Positions 29,592-40,771 of a stretch of DNA of 64,000 bases are shown here, in pieces (position 1 is the stretch's first letter; every line of letters starts with the position of its first letter). The stretch spans positions 806,001 through 870,000 of the forward strand of contig JBAIAA010000594.1 in NCBI GenBank assembly GCA_037893245.1. The letters run 5' to 3'. The stretch comes from Crossaster papposus. Its lineage: Eukaryota > Echinodermata > Asteroidea > Velatida > Solasteridae. Below the pieces are notes generated by a model. That model made no database searches, was not told where the DNA came from, and worked only from the letters and a program-made list of their open reading frames with translations. The translations under genes were made by a program, and so were the position numbers.

Positions 29592-30211
29592 TTGTACGTG
29601 GCATCGCAACTACACGCACAAACAATCGTTTGGTGGTCGTCGAGCAAGGCGCATCGCATGTGAAGGTGTTCAACAACGACAACACGCTGGCCTACAAGTT
29701 CCCAACAGTGCCACCGAGTGAGGTCGGTAAGACCGCAGTTGACTTCCGGAGTGTAGCTGTCAAGAATGATGGTACCATTGTAGTAGGTGACGTCAAGAGG
29801 CTGTTGTTGACTGAACACAGCCCCACTGATGGTGAGCTCCTACGTACCATACCAGTCAAGGTTGCACCTTACTTTATGGCTGTAGACAGCAATGATAGAA
29901 TTGTCATTAGTTCAGAGTCACATACAGTAAATGTTGCTGATGACAATAGTACTACACAGCGCACGATCAAACCCACCATCAATGGTCAACCAGTACAGTG
30001 CTGCAACGGTGTGTACGCTGATAGTTCAGGTACCTATGTTGCAATGTATAATGGTATTAACACAGGTCATATCCACCACTATGACCCTCAAGGTGGCTTT
30101 CTCACGTGCATTGCACAGGGTCTGTGCTGGCCCAACGGAATCACATTCACATCAGATGGGCAGCTGGCAGTGGCTGACTACCACTCAGTCAAGATGTATC
30201 ACCAGGTGTGA
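29592..30211 (+). CDS. TRIM-NHL, terminal exon with NHL blades
   Basis: The acceptor CTCCTACAG at 29583-29591 puts this exon in phase with the donor at 26039/26040 (207 codons including the shared one). It continues the NHL propeller: GIATTRTNNRLVVVEQG, DFRSVAVKNDGTIVVGD, YFMAVDSNDRIVISS, GVYADSSGTYVAMYNG and WPNGITFTSDGQLAVADYHS are successive blade motifs ending in a terminal VKMYHQV. A frame start at 29579 is only the in-frame ATG just before the acceptor. The stop is TGA at 30209-30211. The antisense frame at 29450-29818 is a shadow. Confidence 0.88.
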
Positions 30212-30428
30212 TGCTACATTGCAATCAAACATGCTGCTCGAAAACCGATAGTAAATGTTTCACCTTGAAATTACTGGTCAAAGCTCTTATATCAGCGAAT
30301 TGATTTCTTCCAAAAAACTATGGATGGATGATACATTTAGAAGCGTTAGTTTTGTTTGTGTAAATACATGTACATCAATGAATAATAATAAACATATCAA
30401 TCAATTTGCTATGGATGTAAACTATTAC

Positions 30429-30434
30429 AATAAA
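30429..30434 (+). promoter_or_regulatory. Poly(A) signal of the TRIM-NHL gene
   Basis: AATAAA lies 218 bp after the TRIM stop codon in an AT-rich 3' UTR-like stretch. It is the first canonical hexamer downstream of the stop that I noticed. Confidence 0.5.
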
Positions 30435-30439
30435 TTCAT

Positions 30440-31854
30440 TTAGACTTCCAGCTTTAATTTTAACTGACAGAGTGATGACCTCTAATTATGAAGATTGTAA
30501 ATGCCGAGTTGACCTATCAAAACAAGAATTAACTTTTTATTTTTTTTTAAACCGACTGCCCTTTTGTCTAATGGATCTTGGGTATGCAGCAGCCATCTTG
30601 GAATTGTATTTAATAATTTAAACTCCTGGGCAAGAATAGATTAACTAAAAATCTGCATTCAAATTTGCTTAGTTATATTGTGGGTCAAAATAGAAAACTC
30701 TTTGGGATCAAAATTATGTACCTAGATAAAAGGTCAATTTGACCCAGGACTGTGCAAATAGGCCGTATTATTGAACGTAGAGGGCGCTGTGCTCACGGTA
30801 TTTATAGGGTATGCAGATTCTGGGTCAAGCTTTTTAAGGTGTTGTCGTAAAGGACCACTGTTTTTCCAACAGCCATATATATATAACCCCAAAGTTGTCT
30901 TTCACACCATACCTATGTTGCTTACACATTTTACGTGTGGCATTCCGTTATATTTTGTTTACATTTGTCGTGGTAACGCCGTCTAAAGGAGGACACAAAC
31001 AACTACCAGGTGGGAAAGTGAGGACACTTTGGAAAAGTGAGGACACTTTGGAAAAGTGAGGACAGTAATATTCTCGTAAAGGGGGTCTAGAGGTAGTGTT
31101 GGGGTTAGGGTATAATGGAAGGAAATGGAGAGAAATACATATTAGGGTGATGTTAAACAAATTTGGGTCGAAAACATTTTCATGGTGTGAGTATAGAGAG
31201 ATTTTCGTTAAGTACACAAACCTATGGGCTGTCCTCACATTATATAGATTCGTCATGATCGGTGTTTTGACACTGTATTAATCCACGGCAGAATACAAAG
31301 GAACGTTTAGTGTATTTCGTGCTGTACTAATACATCATAATATATGTTCAGCTTATGGGTGCAGGGTTGTAAATAGGCCCAAAATTGCTTGCGCCGACCA
31401 GATCACATTTTGCATGCCCAGGAAATAATTTTCTAAAGAGCATTTTGAGAGCCATGCATTTGAAGGATTGTCAAAATACAGTGTACCACCTCGGTCCGGG
31501 AGTGTGAGCTTATAATTCTGAGCATTTGGGATGAATCTGGCCCTGGAATTGGCACTACTTGGATGTTGAGCGAGAGGATATTTTTTTCAAAATGGACGCT
31601 CTGCAGATTGGGCTTCAGCACTCGTTTTAGGGGTGGTCTCCTTTGGAGGGAAATATCACCCAAAAGTTATCAGATGACCCCACACAAATTGAAAAGAAAA
31701 TGAAAGATGGTAAAATAAGCTTCATTTCGGTGTATAGTTTAGTCACCTTGGAGAGTTGTGAGTATTTTTTCAAATTTTTTGAAGTTGGGGTATTTATCAT
31801 TGTTGTCTATGGGACTTTATTTGGATGTGCGCAACCTTATAGACCTGAGACGCA
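30440..31854. other. Non-coding stretch with a short minisatellite
   Basis: No gene is evident. At about 31011-31065 a 19-20 bp unit GAAAAGTGAGGACACTTTG is repeated about three times, and a complementary GTCCTCAC occurs at 31230. Small frames on both strands (30771-31281, 31433-31663) show no recognised motif. Confidence 0.45.
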
Positions 31855-32054
31855 TATGAAGCACGACATGTGGCAGAGAACCCCCCCCCCCCCCCCCCCC
31901 CCCCTCTTTTGTGTTGACCATTGTGTTCCCGGAATATCAGGAATTCCTTTTAGGTTTCAAGGAGGGAATGGGTTAGGTTACAAAAGTGTTGAGTGTGTAT
32001 AAAGTATAGGGATAAGAGGGGGGTACCCCTCTGCCACATATCGTGCTGGGTATA
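31855..32054. mobile_element. GATATGTGGCAGAG MITE, copy 1
   Basis: The left end AAGCACGACATGTGGCAGAG is complementary to the right end CTCTGCCACATATCGTGCT, and the interior reads CTCTTTTGTGTTGACCATTG and CGGAATATCAGGAATT. Related copies are at 53446-53667 and 59494-59675. This copy has a run of 24 C just inside its left end (31881-31904). The right boundary touches the Harbinger TIR that starts near 32056. Confidence 0.85.
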
Positions 32055-32383
32055 CTAGGTATCTAGCATGAAACGCTACCTAAGCGAACGTATGACTTAT
32101 AATATGACGTATAACGTAAGTTGCACTGACGTTGCCGAGTAGTGACCGGCCATAAACTCCCTTTCAATGGCTATCGGATTAAGACGCTGGGTGACTGGGA
32201 ATCTGCCCGGCGCACATTGTCCACTTGACAGTTATTACTGGCGATTGCGTAATACATTACTAAAGAGGCCTTAGACACTATAATAAAATGCAAAGTAAGA
32301 TGAAATAAACGTCACATGATTTTGTAGAGCTATTTAGGGTCCGAACAAGCTTTTTCAGCAACAGTACTTCAAACACCGATAGA

Positions 32384-33103
32384 GTGCTAAACATGGATAG
32401 GCGAATGGTCGTTGGAGCATTGGCTGCTTGTGCGAGTAGTCTTCCTCCACCACTTAGCTCGGTTTCTGAGACAGGAATTGTGGACATCCTATCGACACTA
32501 GACGCTGGTTTACCAATGCCGAATGTGCCCCCTCCTACGTTCTATGAACTCGTTTTTACGGGGCCTTCCAACAACTTCAACGGACGGGATGTCTACACTA
32601 CCCTGATTCGTCAACCTAAGTCCTTTTGGATGGAGACTGGGGAAACGCTGGAGTCATTTCGAAACCTTTTGGCGTTTGTCCCACCAGCATTGCAAGAGGA
32701 GGAAAAGGAGAATGTTGAAGGGCGGAGGAGAACAAGACTCCTCGATGCGAACAATCGGCTGCTACACACACTGATATGGTTAAGGAAGTACCATGACTTC
32801 AATTCATTATCAGTTCTCTTTGATGTGAGTGAATCGACCGCCCAAAGGATAACGAAGATGGTGACTGGTGTGCTTTGGGACTATCTGACGGGGGAAATAC
32901 AATGGCCAAACGAAGCTGATTGGAACTCAATGCGGAACGTGTGGGACACATTTCCGAATGCAGTTGGTACCATAGATGGGACGTCTCACGAAATTTTGAT
33001 ACCAGAAGATGACCAACACCTGTACTACAGTGGCCATCGTCATCGACATTGCCTTCAATCACAAGTAATAGCTGATTCAAAGGGAAATATAAGATACCTG
33101 CAC
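32384..33103 (+). CDS. Harbinger transposase, exon 1
   Basis: The exon encodes 240 residues ending at donor CAC/GTAAGT. After an N-terminal region with SFRNLLAFVPPAL comes a helix-turn-helix-like segment (LIWLRKYHDFNSLSVLFDVS, ESTAQRITKMV). It then reaches the first catalytic strand NAVGTIDGTSHEI with Asp198, followed by YYSGHRHRHCLQSQVIAD, matching the WSGKxKxHxxKxQ region of HARBI1/DDE_Tnp_4. The start at 32384 is followed closely by a second in-frame ATG (codon 4), and either may be used. The encoded enzyme would cut and join transposon ends in the nucleus together with the minus-strand partner. Confidence 0.9.
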
Positions 33104-33504
33104 GTAAGTAAGATTTCTCGCCGTTATCCCGCTCAAAATAAATGAACATCATTGGTTCACAACCTTACTATATAGTTAATTACTTTTTGTATTCGGATAT
33201 TGAATGTCAATGTAACCTGGTAGAATGTTACTTGGGGAACTCACACAAACCAAACTAGGATTAACAAACCGTCTTTAAACTAAGGATCTTTGGAAAGAAA
33301 ACCCACGAGAAACTGAATTAAGACACCACTTCCAGGAGAAAATCATGTATAATAATACATACATTTAGTATATACCTATACCTGCAACATTACCTCATTC
33401 AAAGCGAACTTAATAATTAAACAACTATCATCAAAGGTGCGTGACAATCAAAAACGTAAATTAGTTAACTCTTATAACAAATGAAGTATTCTTTTTCCTT
33501 TTAG

Positions 33505-33873
33505 TCCGGTTTCCTTGGACACACAAACGACGCTGCACAGTATCGCCTCCTCCCCGAGATAGGTCACCAACGTCAGCTTCATCTTCCGGAGGGAACTTAC
33601 TTGCTGGCTGACAAGATTTATCCAAACGAGGAGCCGCTCCTAACACCCTGGAAGGCAAATCAACTTCGTGGTGGAGAGAACTTCAGAAAGAAAATGTTCA
33701 ACAAAGAACATGCGTCTGCTCGAGTGGCGATTGAACACACCATCCGATATCTGAAGACATACCGCATAATGCAGGGGAGATACCGAAATAACCCGAATTT
33801 GTTTTCGCAAATTGCCGATATCTGTGTTTGCCTCGCCCAGCGCCACGTCAAATTCTTTGGACAACTCCGTTAA
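33505..33873 (+). CDS. Harbinger transposase, exon 2
   Basis: The acceptor TTTTTCCTTTTAG precedes 33505 and the phase is 0 on both sides, so the protein totals 362 residues. It contains SGFLGHTNDAAQYRLL (the SVHDSRIL-like region), LLADKIYP with the second Asp (Asp276), and ASARVAIEHTIRYLKTYRIM with the Glu (Glu317). The Asp198-Asp276-Glu317 triad is complete and its spacing suits the family. The gene is followed by AT-rich sequence separating it from the convergent second gene. Confidence 0.9.
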   Translation, partial: SGFLGHTNDAAQYRLLPEIGHQRQLHLPEGTYLLADKIYPNEEPLLTPWKANQLRGGENFRKKMFNKEHASARVAIEHTIRYLKTYRIMQGRYRNNPNLFSQIADICVCLAQRHVKFFGQLR

Positions 33874-34894
33874 CCTCCGTGAGTATAAATTTTAATCAAA
33901 ATCCAGAATGTAACTTCAACTAGCATTCATTGGTTAGCTATGTAAAAATAAAAGTGATTAAAAGTTGGTTAACTCTAAAACAAAACTTGAAGGTGATGAT
34001 TTTTTTTAAGTTGGCCTTTGAAGACAATGTGCTTCTTGCTTGAGTTGTTAAGCAATGTGGTCGAAGTGGTTGCTTATATTAAAGCAATAGTTTCCTAACA
34101 AGAAATTTCAAAGGACCAAAAACTCTTACAATTATTTCACACACTACTGAACAAGTAAATATTACAACCAAATATACATTTGTTTATGTATTTATCACTT
34201 TATTTTGAAATATCTTTCTTTTCTATTTTTATATAATTGTGGATTTTACAAGAAATAATTACAAAACAATTTTTTTGAACTTCCAAAATTAGCACAAAAA
34301 AACAAAATGGGAGAATGTTACGTTTGTGACACCTGTTTTCCTCTGCATGAAACATACAAATTTGTATTTTCATAACAAGCAATGTGTCAATTGTGTTTTT
34401 TCCCCAGATGGTAAAGGACATCAAGAAGGTCCATAGTTGAAAGTGTCAAGCAAGTATGAAACTGAAAATAAACACGTTGTTCTGCTGTTGTGAGAAAATA
34501 AAACGGAATTTAATATAAAACACACAGAAAATTTGTGAGTGTGAGTTGTTTTTGTCATTAAATTTTTCCTTAAAAAACTCACAATTTTGTGAATGGTTAA
34601 AAAAATATAAATTTCTTGCATATACAATAGGAACCAATAGCTGTGCCATTGAAATATAAAATATTTAAAATAGAAATAAATTAAATTAAATAAACACGTA
34701 ATTAAAAGTAGTTCACATCCACTTCCCTGGCAAGTAATCAAACATAGTTATGGTTCGGTTTCTTTCTGTCATAATTAATACTTAGCGCTCGTAAAAACAA
34801 ATAATATCTGCATAAATCGACTGCATTTTATCAATTTTTATGTTCAAAAATCAGAAAATATTAAAAATACAAAGCAAAAAATGCAAAAAGAAAT

Positions 34895-35138
34895 CTACAC
34901 GTTCTGTTCAATAGCATCCAAAAACCTATCCACCCTCTCCATTCGCACTTGATGGGCATCTAGCATGTCTGAGAAACGCTCCTGGTTTCTTCTTGCTAGT
35001 GCCCACAGTGGCTCTCTCCGCCGTGCTGGTGCATCTGGCTCTGGTGGTGGTTGATCTGGATCATGTTGTGCATCATTAGCGTCGTCTTCATTGTCATTGC
35101 CAGGGGCTAAAATTGGCGGGGGTGGTTGTTGCACCGCA
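34895..35138 (-). CDS. Harbinger second protein, exon 2 (Pro/Asp-rich and coiled coil)
   Basis: On the minus strand the acceptor TTCTTTTTCAG precedes 35138. Joined in phase 2 to the exon at 35417-35667, the frame is open to the stop at 34895. It has a Pro-rich, acidic part (PPPPILAPGNDNEDD, DPDQPPPEPD) and then a helical segment with regularly spaced hydrophobics (LWALARRNQERFSDMLDAHQ and RMERVDRFLDAIEQ). Harbinger partner proteins often end in such a self-association or transposase-binding helix. Confidence 0.75.
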
Positions 35139-35416
35139 CTGAAAAAGAATGGAAAAGAATGTCGTATTCAGTTACAGGGGCTTACATATGAATTTGATGA
35201 TGGGCTTAGAAATCACTTAAGATTAGTTAAGTTCACATGGGTTGTAAAAAAAATAATTGCATGAACATCAATGCCAGGAGACAAAAAGAAACAGTACATT
35301 ACTCGCTATTATAATATCATGCCATAACCACATTGTGCACAGTGAGCAGTGGATGTGAGGAACAAAATTATAAAAATAAATAATTTGCATATTGATTGAT
35401 TTTGTTTATAACTTAC

Positions 35417-35667
35417 TCTTCTAATTCTCTTTGGACGTAATCCCGTATCCTTCTTCGAAGGGTTACATCTCTCCGCCCTTCGTATACCTCTCGCAAATTA
35501 GCTGGGATATGGCGCCTGACGTACGCCAACATTCTCACATAATTGTTTCGATGTACATTGTACGCATCTCTAATTATAGCTTGTTCCTCTTCGGTCATGG
35601 CACGACGCCTACGATTTACTCTCTCAGCCATTTTCTCTGATTTCCTCCTACCGCGTAGGTAAACCAC
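35417..35667 (-). CDS. Harbinger second protein, exon 1
   Basis: ATG at 35667, with a second in-frame ATG at 35631 (MAERVNRRRRAMTEEEQ). The exon is rich in Arg and has a helical domain (EEEQAIIRDAYNVHRNNYVR, MLAYVRRHIPANLREVYEG) that could be a divergent Myb/SANT-like or other DNA-binding fold. It ends at donor GAAGA/GTAAGT. The full protein would be 164 residues. I assign its role from its position in the element, since the domain is not a clear match to Myb. Confidence 0.7.
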
Positions 35668-35921
35668 ATGCTTTTAAAAAGCCCGCATTCCGGGGCCAGC
35701 CCTTTAGTAGATCAATACCAAACAATGTATTACCAATCGCCAGTGTAAAGCGGACAATGCATGCAATGTGCGCCGGGCAGATTCCCAATCACCCAACGTC
35801 TTAATCCGATAGCCATTGAAAGGGAGTTTATGGCCGGTCACTACTCGGCAACGTCATATACGTTATACGTCATATTATAAGTCATACGTTCGCTTAGGTA
35901 GCGTTTCATGCTAGATACCTA

Positions 35922-37132
35922 ATGAGACGTAATGACGTCGTAGCTTTGTTAACATAACGCTCTTTCCTAGGGGAGATAGGTCGGGGCGCTAGACGACGTA
36001 GGGACAGACATCCGTGTGAGGTTTTGGGCGTTCGTGCTTATTATGCTAATAGTAATGCCTAAAAGCTGACCCGTTTATTATTGGTCGGTTGTTGTGTAGA
36101 AAATGTACGTTTAGAGTCAGCGGTGAAAGGTCATAACATTAACACGGTCATGCTCAAAATAGCGGAGATTATCGGACTAGCTATCCGTATAGAGCGATTT
36201 TAACGAAGTCTTTTGAAGAATTGTGCATTATGTAGGTTTTAACTGTCCCCGGACTGCCTGGCTTGATTTTGCTCGTTTTGCTTGGTATGATTTGCTTAAA
36301 TGTTGACAATGTTATGGTCAAAACTATCTGTACATGTAGTGTATGTGCCTAACCGACGTATGTGTGCCAGCTAGCAGAATGGGGCCGCCGGCTACCTGAA
36401 AAATGATGGATTACCCATGCCTGTCGGAAAATTCAAACATCGTTTGATTATACTGATTGGTGTGTCCAACTGGGTTTACAGACTTCCCTTTGTTTCAATT
36501 GTGTTTGTTGTTAAATGTTTGCATAACAAACTATACATTTCATTTGATAATTACAATGTTGTCAATGCTAGACAACGATGTTGTGAAGTTTCATCGCCAA
36601 AGAGCCAGGTGTAATGCTGTTCATCACTCTCTTTTTCATAGATTTCCCAGATTATGAGAGGCATGGATATGGTTGTTTTCGGGTTATCATCATTAGTACA
36701 AACTCGCTTTAGACAACATTTTTTGATTACGGGTTCACTTGCGATATACCCTAATAAAAATTGCTTAGACTTTTTATTTGTAACGTTTTAGGTTTTATTA
36801 ATGTACCAATTGCATATATTTTCTATAAAATGCTGGGTGAGAATGCGTTTGATTTTTTTTCCCCAACAAAACAGTACAGTTTTCTAAAGTTTTAATCGTT
36901 AGTTTTGCATGTGTAAATTTAGCTTTTGTTCTACCTGTCAAATGTTATCTTAGTCGCTAGGTGTTTGTATCATAGGAATGTCAGTGTTTTGTTTTTGTAC
37001 TTGATAGCATTTCAAGAGAGCCAATAGATAGTGATAAGTTCGCTTTTGGAAAACCTACAGTAATTGTGTTATCGATATTGTTTGTGTACAATCATTTTGT
37101 TAATTGACTGTACTGTTCTTTGTGTCTGAAAC
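35922..37132. other. Non-coding stretch
   Basis: No repeat family shared with the rest of the window and no coding signature. The sequence is AT-rich, especially 36780-37100. Confidence 0.4.
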
Positions 37133-37133
37133 A

Positions 37134-37355
37134 TGTGACACGATCAAGCGGAATGAGTCGGATGTCGGCCCCGGTCCAAAAATGAGTTTTCATATAGTTT
37201 TAAAGAGGGCATCTGTACGTTTTAAAAACTGAAAACCCCATGTTGATACGATGTTTTGTTGTAGAGTTATGTAAATTTGTTTAAATACCAATGAAGAACA
37301 CAGTTCATTTTTAAAATTCCCCGACATCCGACTCATTCCGCTTGATCATGTCACA
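37134..37355. mobile_element. 222-bp MITE with TGTGACA ends
   Basis: The left arm GATCAAGCGGAATGAGTCGG with ATGTCGG is matched at the right by CCGACATCCGACTCATTCCG and CTTGATCATGTCACA. The arms are about 38 bp with a single mismatch near the tip. The interior is AT-rich and non-coding. A minus-strand frame (37311-37553) begins outside and runs into this arm, so its C-terminal part is transposon sequence. Confidence 0.8.
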
Positions 37356-38197
37356 TATTTTACCTGAGAAACAATACATGAAAACAATTAAATCGTGACC
37401 ACGAAAAAAAAATGATTCAGAGGCGTTCCAATGCTCAGGTTGACAATCTTCGATAAATAATGTATCCGCTGCAGAATTCTTCGGAAGACAAACGACGCTG
37501 AATCTCCGCCATTGTGTCGTGGTTTGCGTGCAATGTAGCTGCATTACCTCCATTCGGAGTCAGGTGAAATTGCATTGTCTGCTATTCAAGGAACGTACCC
37601 ATTCAAAGAAAGCACTTAGTGCGCCTATGGAACGCATTCGGCGCGGGACCACTTTATGTGGCCACTCATTTGCAAGTCGCTATGACTGACGTGTGCGCTA
37701 TATTAATCCATGCAAATGCCTCGGATGAATCGCTCGTCGTTTCTTGCTTGGAAGATTAGCTATCTGATCTTACACGGCCGCAAAAGGCATGCCAAGCCAC
37801 CCACACCTGCTAAGAAGCGTGGTAAACGTAAACCTAACGCAAAAGCTGCTACGCCTGCTGTCGCTTGAGGCGCGTCTGAGCCCAACACTGCAAGTAGGTC
37901 TGATGATAAATGTAGTTTTGTTTGGAAGTTAGTCATTGTGCGTATTACGTAATGCCATACCTTGCATTCCTTTCACATGCCACAGTTCACTCTCCGAAAC
38001 GTATATAAGTCTCGCATTGTGATAGTTTAATCACTTCAGGTTCTGGCACCACGCCTTATGTCCACACGCTATTAGCACCGTAGAGTACCTAGTACGTAAT
38101 GTCGACCGAGCAAGGCCAATCTAGTACAAACCCATCGTTAATAATCGACAGAATAAAAGAATACTTCGACGACAAATTGGAGGCCATATCTGCTCGT

Positions 38198-38535
38198 AAA
38201 GGCCTATTTACACACGCGCGCGGTAACGGAATTCCGCGCGGTGAAAAAAATAGAACACATGGTTTTCTATGGGAGCGTTTACACTGAGAGCGGACAAGCC
38301 GCGCGGTAGGGCGATAAACCGCTGCGTTTAGAAACCTGAGCGTTTTTTTTGAAATACCGCGCGGAGACTCCGCGTTCTAGCCAATCGGCGGTTTCGCCAA
38401 TTTCCGGAACGCTTCGATCTCTAAAAAACAAATACCGGACGGCTTTCCACCCCGTGTGTAAATGGACAATATCGCGCGGCATACCGCTTTCCGTTACCGC
38501 ATTTCGTTACCGCTCGTCTGTGTAAATGGGCCTTT
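38198..38535. mobile_element. MITE with TAAAGGCC ends, GC-rich palindromes
   Basis: The left end AAAGGCCTATTTACACA is complementary to the right end TGTGTAAATGGGCCTTT. Sub-terminal GCGCGCGGTAACGGAA and TTCCGTTACCGC also pair. It splits the gag-like fossil cleanly and the host frame resumes on the other side. The interior has repeated CCGCGCGG motifs and no gene. Confidence 0.85.
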
Positions 38536-39021
38536 AGGCAGATTCCAATTCCATTCGGGAACTCGAAAATAAACTGGAAGCGAAAGATTTGACTAAACCA
38601 GGCAACAGGGACATTTGACCAAAACCTGCCCTTCAATGTCTTCAATGGGAAAGCATGGTTCAATCAGGGATCCAGATCTGCCCCCTTTGGCTTCACAGAA
38701 AGAACCGGTCAAGTCCCTCAGGTCACACCCAGACATTGGTTCCCCATTATTACCAGCTCAGCCACCCAGCTGTCCAAGGGCGCCACCGACCCAACCGCTT
38801 AAACCAGGAGCATTCCCATTCTCGTATCCGCATTCGGGATAAATTTGCCGTATTATTCAGGTGCATTGCAAGACTATTTTGCCCTCATTTGACATGAGAT
38901 GACATTTTTGTGAATGGAAGGTTGAGGTCAGGGGGGGGGGGGGGGGAGGGGAGTGGGGGCCAAACAAAGTGCGCCGCCAACGTTGAAATGTATCTCATTC
39001 ATTCTTCCACGCTCGTGAGCC
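38536..39021. other. Fossil flank with G16 tract
   Basis: The first 90 bp look like continuation of the gag-like fossil (SIRELENKLEA). A proline-rich, non-conserved-looking stretch follows and then a run of 16 G at 38931-38946. No other gene is supported. Confidence 0.35.
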
Positions 39022-39168
39022 TAGACTTGGTGCCAAGTCGGTAATAGCGGTCCACTCGGTATCTGTCGCAACTCGGCACGTTACTAGTCTTAAACCAGCC
39101 GTGCCGATGAATTTCGACTGAAATACACGGATGAAACCCGACTATCTAACGACTTGTCATCAAGTCTA
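39022..39168 (+). mobile_element. TAGACTTG MITE, complete copy with 9-bp target duplication
   Basis: The ends TAGACTTGGTGCCAAGTCG and CGACTTGTCATCAAGTCTA are inverted repeats with two mismatches. The element is flanked by the perfect 9-bp direct repeat TCGTGAGCC (39013-39021 and 39169-39177). The interior (ACTCGGCACGTTACTAGTC, GCCGTGCCGATGAATTTCGA) also occurs at 21549-21672, and the left end at 18768-18830. A 9-bp duplication would fit a Mutator-like element, but no transposase is linked. Confidence 0.85.
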
Positions 39169-39215
39169 TCGTGAGCCACACATCTCACACAGTAAATACG
39201 TATAGATCGCTACCG

Positions 39216-39440
39216 CGAAGCTCACCATTGAAACACGTACAAATTTGCTCCGTGCATTGCTCCCCGAATTCAGTGATTTATACAACGTCCGCAAAGCCAG
39301 GTACACAGGCACGATCTACACGAATTTTTTTGGGGAAAATGTCATTTTCTGCCATTTTCGTTTGAAAACAACACGTTAAAACGCAAGGGGTTCACAGGCA
39401 GATTTTTTTTAAAATTAAGTATATCACTGCTACATCATTT
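39216..39440 (+). repeat. Dispersed repeat, also at 57969-58162
   Basis: TTGAAACACGTACAAATT, CGAATTCAGTGATTT, CAGGCACGATCTACACG, GGGTTCACAGGCAGATTTTT and GTATATCACTGCTACATC occur in the same order in both places. The copies differ by substitutions and small gaps, and neither has a gene. In the second copy it directly follows a TIR element that ends at 57968. Confidence 0.75.
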
Positions 39441-40771
39441 GTTAACGAATCCATGGAAAAAAATGAGTGGGATTTTTCACAATTTATCGATTATTATTGC
39501 CCTTTTTAGGGGAGGTATTTGTCAACGTCGTTTGAGTATTTGTGCACAATCTCTACGTGCATCAACGGTACGTCAACGTAAAAGAATTTCGACTGCTTTT
39601 TATATTTTCAATACAATTCTTGTCATTGGATGATAAAAATTAAGGTAAATAACAACGTTGTACAACTACAAAAGACAAGATGTTAAGATTGGATGCCAAA
39701 AACTTTTTCGCGTGAGATAATTGTTCCCCCTATTTTGAGAATGGACGGTTCCACAGCGTTTCGCAATCACAGCCTCGAAGGCCCCCCCCCCCCCCCCCCC
39801 CCCCCCCCGGCCCCGGTTGAGGTTTTACATTGAGATTTGGTCATTTCCATTATTAGCGTCCCTTGTGTGGTTCGGTATGTGTTGGGACTCTGCTCAGGGA
39901 ATTCTAAAGGTAGTTGACAAGCGTATTAGAAAACTTAAGGACTCCATGCATTAATAATTCGCCTTTCTATACAATCAAAAATGTGCACTCTGTAGTAAGG
40001 CAAGTCATTTCTCTGTCGCCTGTTGCAGAAAATGTGACCCGGTAATTGACTAGATATTGTCAAATGGTGATAGCTGATGGTCAGGTGCTAGTGCATCGCA
40101 CCTCGCCAACACATACGGGAAATGGGACAGCGATTATCCGTCGCTAAAGCTGTTTTGTTATAGTTACATCATTATCGACACCACTGCTCAGCATTGTCTT
40201 GCGTCAGATGACAAATACATTTCTTTCTTGTAACAAGACTGGTACTTTTCGTTTGAAGAGTACACTTTCCAAAATGGGAGTAGAAAAGCCCCTTGGGCTG
40301 GAAGACGGTAGATTCTGTAAGTTAGCCAAGCAGGCGATATTGATAAATTGAGTGTATACAAATCAAGCAGATACCGTATATAGTATTTATTATTTATTAA
40401 TATTTTATTTTTAATGTGAATTCCGACTGATTTTGTTTGTTCCTTTCTTGTAACTAAACATTTATAGTTTGCTTTAAAAGTGATTTCCCAGATGGGAGTA
40501 GTATACATGGTTAAGTGTATACAACCAATATTTGAAAATGGAGTCTATGAAACGGATCTCTATGTATTAATACAAGCAGATGCTGTGTACAACGTGAAGA
40601 TGGACATTATGCGTGCCCGTGCGCAGGCCAGCCCCCATGATGTACATTTAATACATTCTAAAATGCATTTATTGTCTCCCTTCTCCTTATTCAATGACGT
40701 TCTGTAAAACAAAACTGTTTTTCATGCGTATGAGCGAAGCGAAGTAGCATGAAACACTGATTTGCGCGAAG
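39441..40771. other. Non-coding stretch with C27 tract
   Basis: AT-rich, with a run of 27 C at 39782-39808. Two short related segments (around 40250-40290 and 40490-40510, both with ATGGGAGTAG) occur. No gene is called. Confidence 0.35.

Larger units (their letters stand above)
32056..35921. mobile_element. PIF/Harbinger transposon, intact-looking, ~200-bp TIRs
   Basis: The terminal TAGGTATCTAGCATGAAACG and its complement CGTTTCATGCTAGATACCTA open inverted repeats of about 200 bp. They include AGCGAACGTATGACTTATAA, TGACCGGCCATAAACTCCCT and GGCTATCGGATTAAGACG on the left with their complements on the right. The element carries a two-exon DDE transposase on + and a two-exon second gene on -, arranged convergently. 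Both genes splice in frame with no stop. It differs in ends and protein from the Harbinger at 3566-6638. The 3-bp target duplication typical of the superfamily is not clear because the left side abuts another MITE. Confidence 0.92.

Noticed and set aside
37311-37553. 80-codon minus-strand frame with protein-like N-terminal part
   Set aside because: Its last third lies in the arm of the MITE at 37134-37355 and no domain or splice partner is visible. It could be a first exon, but the evidence is too thin.
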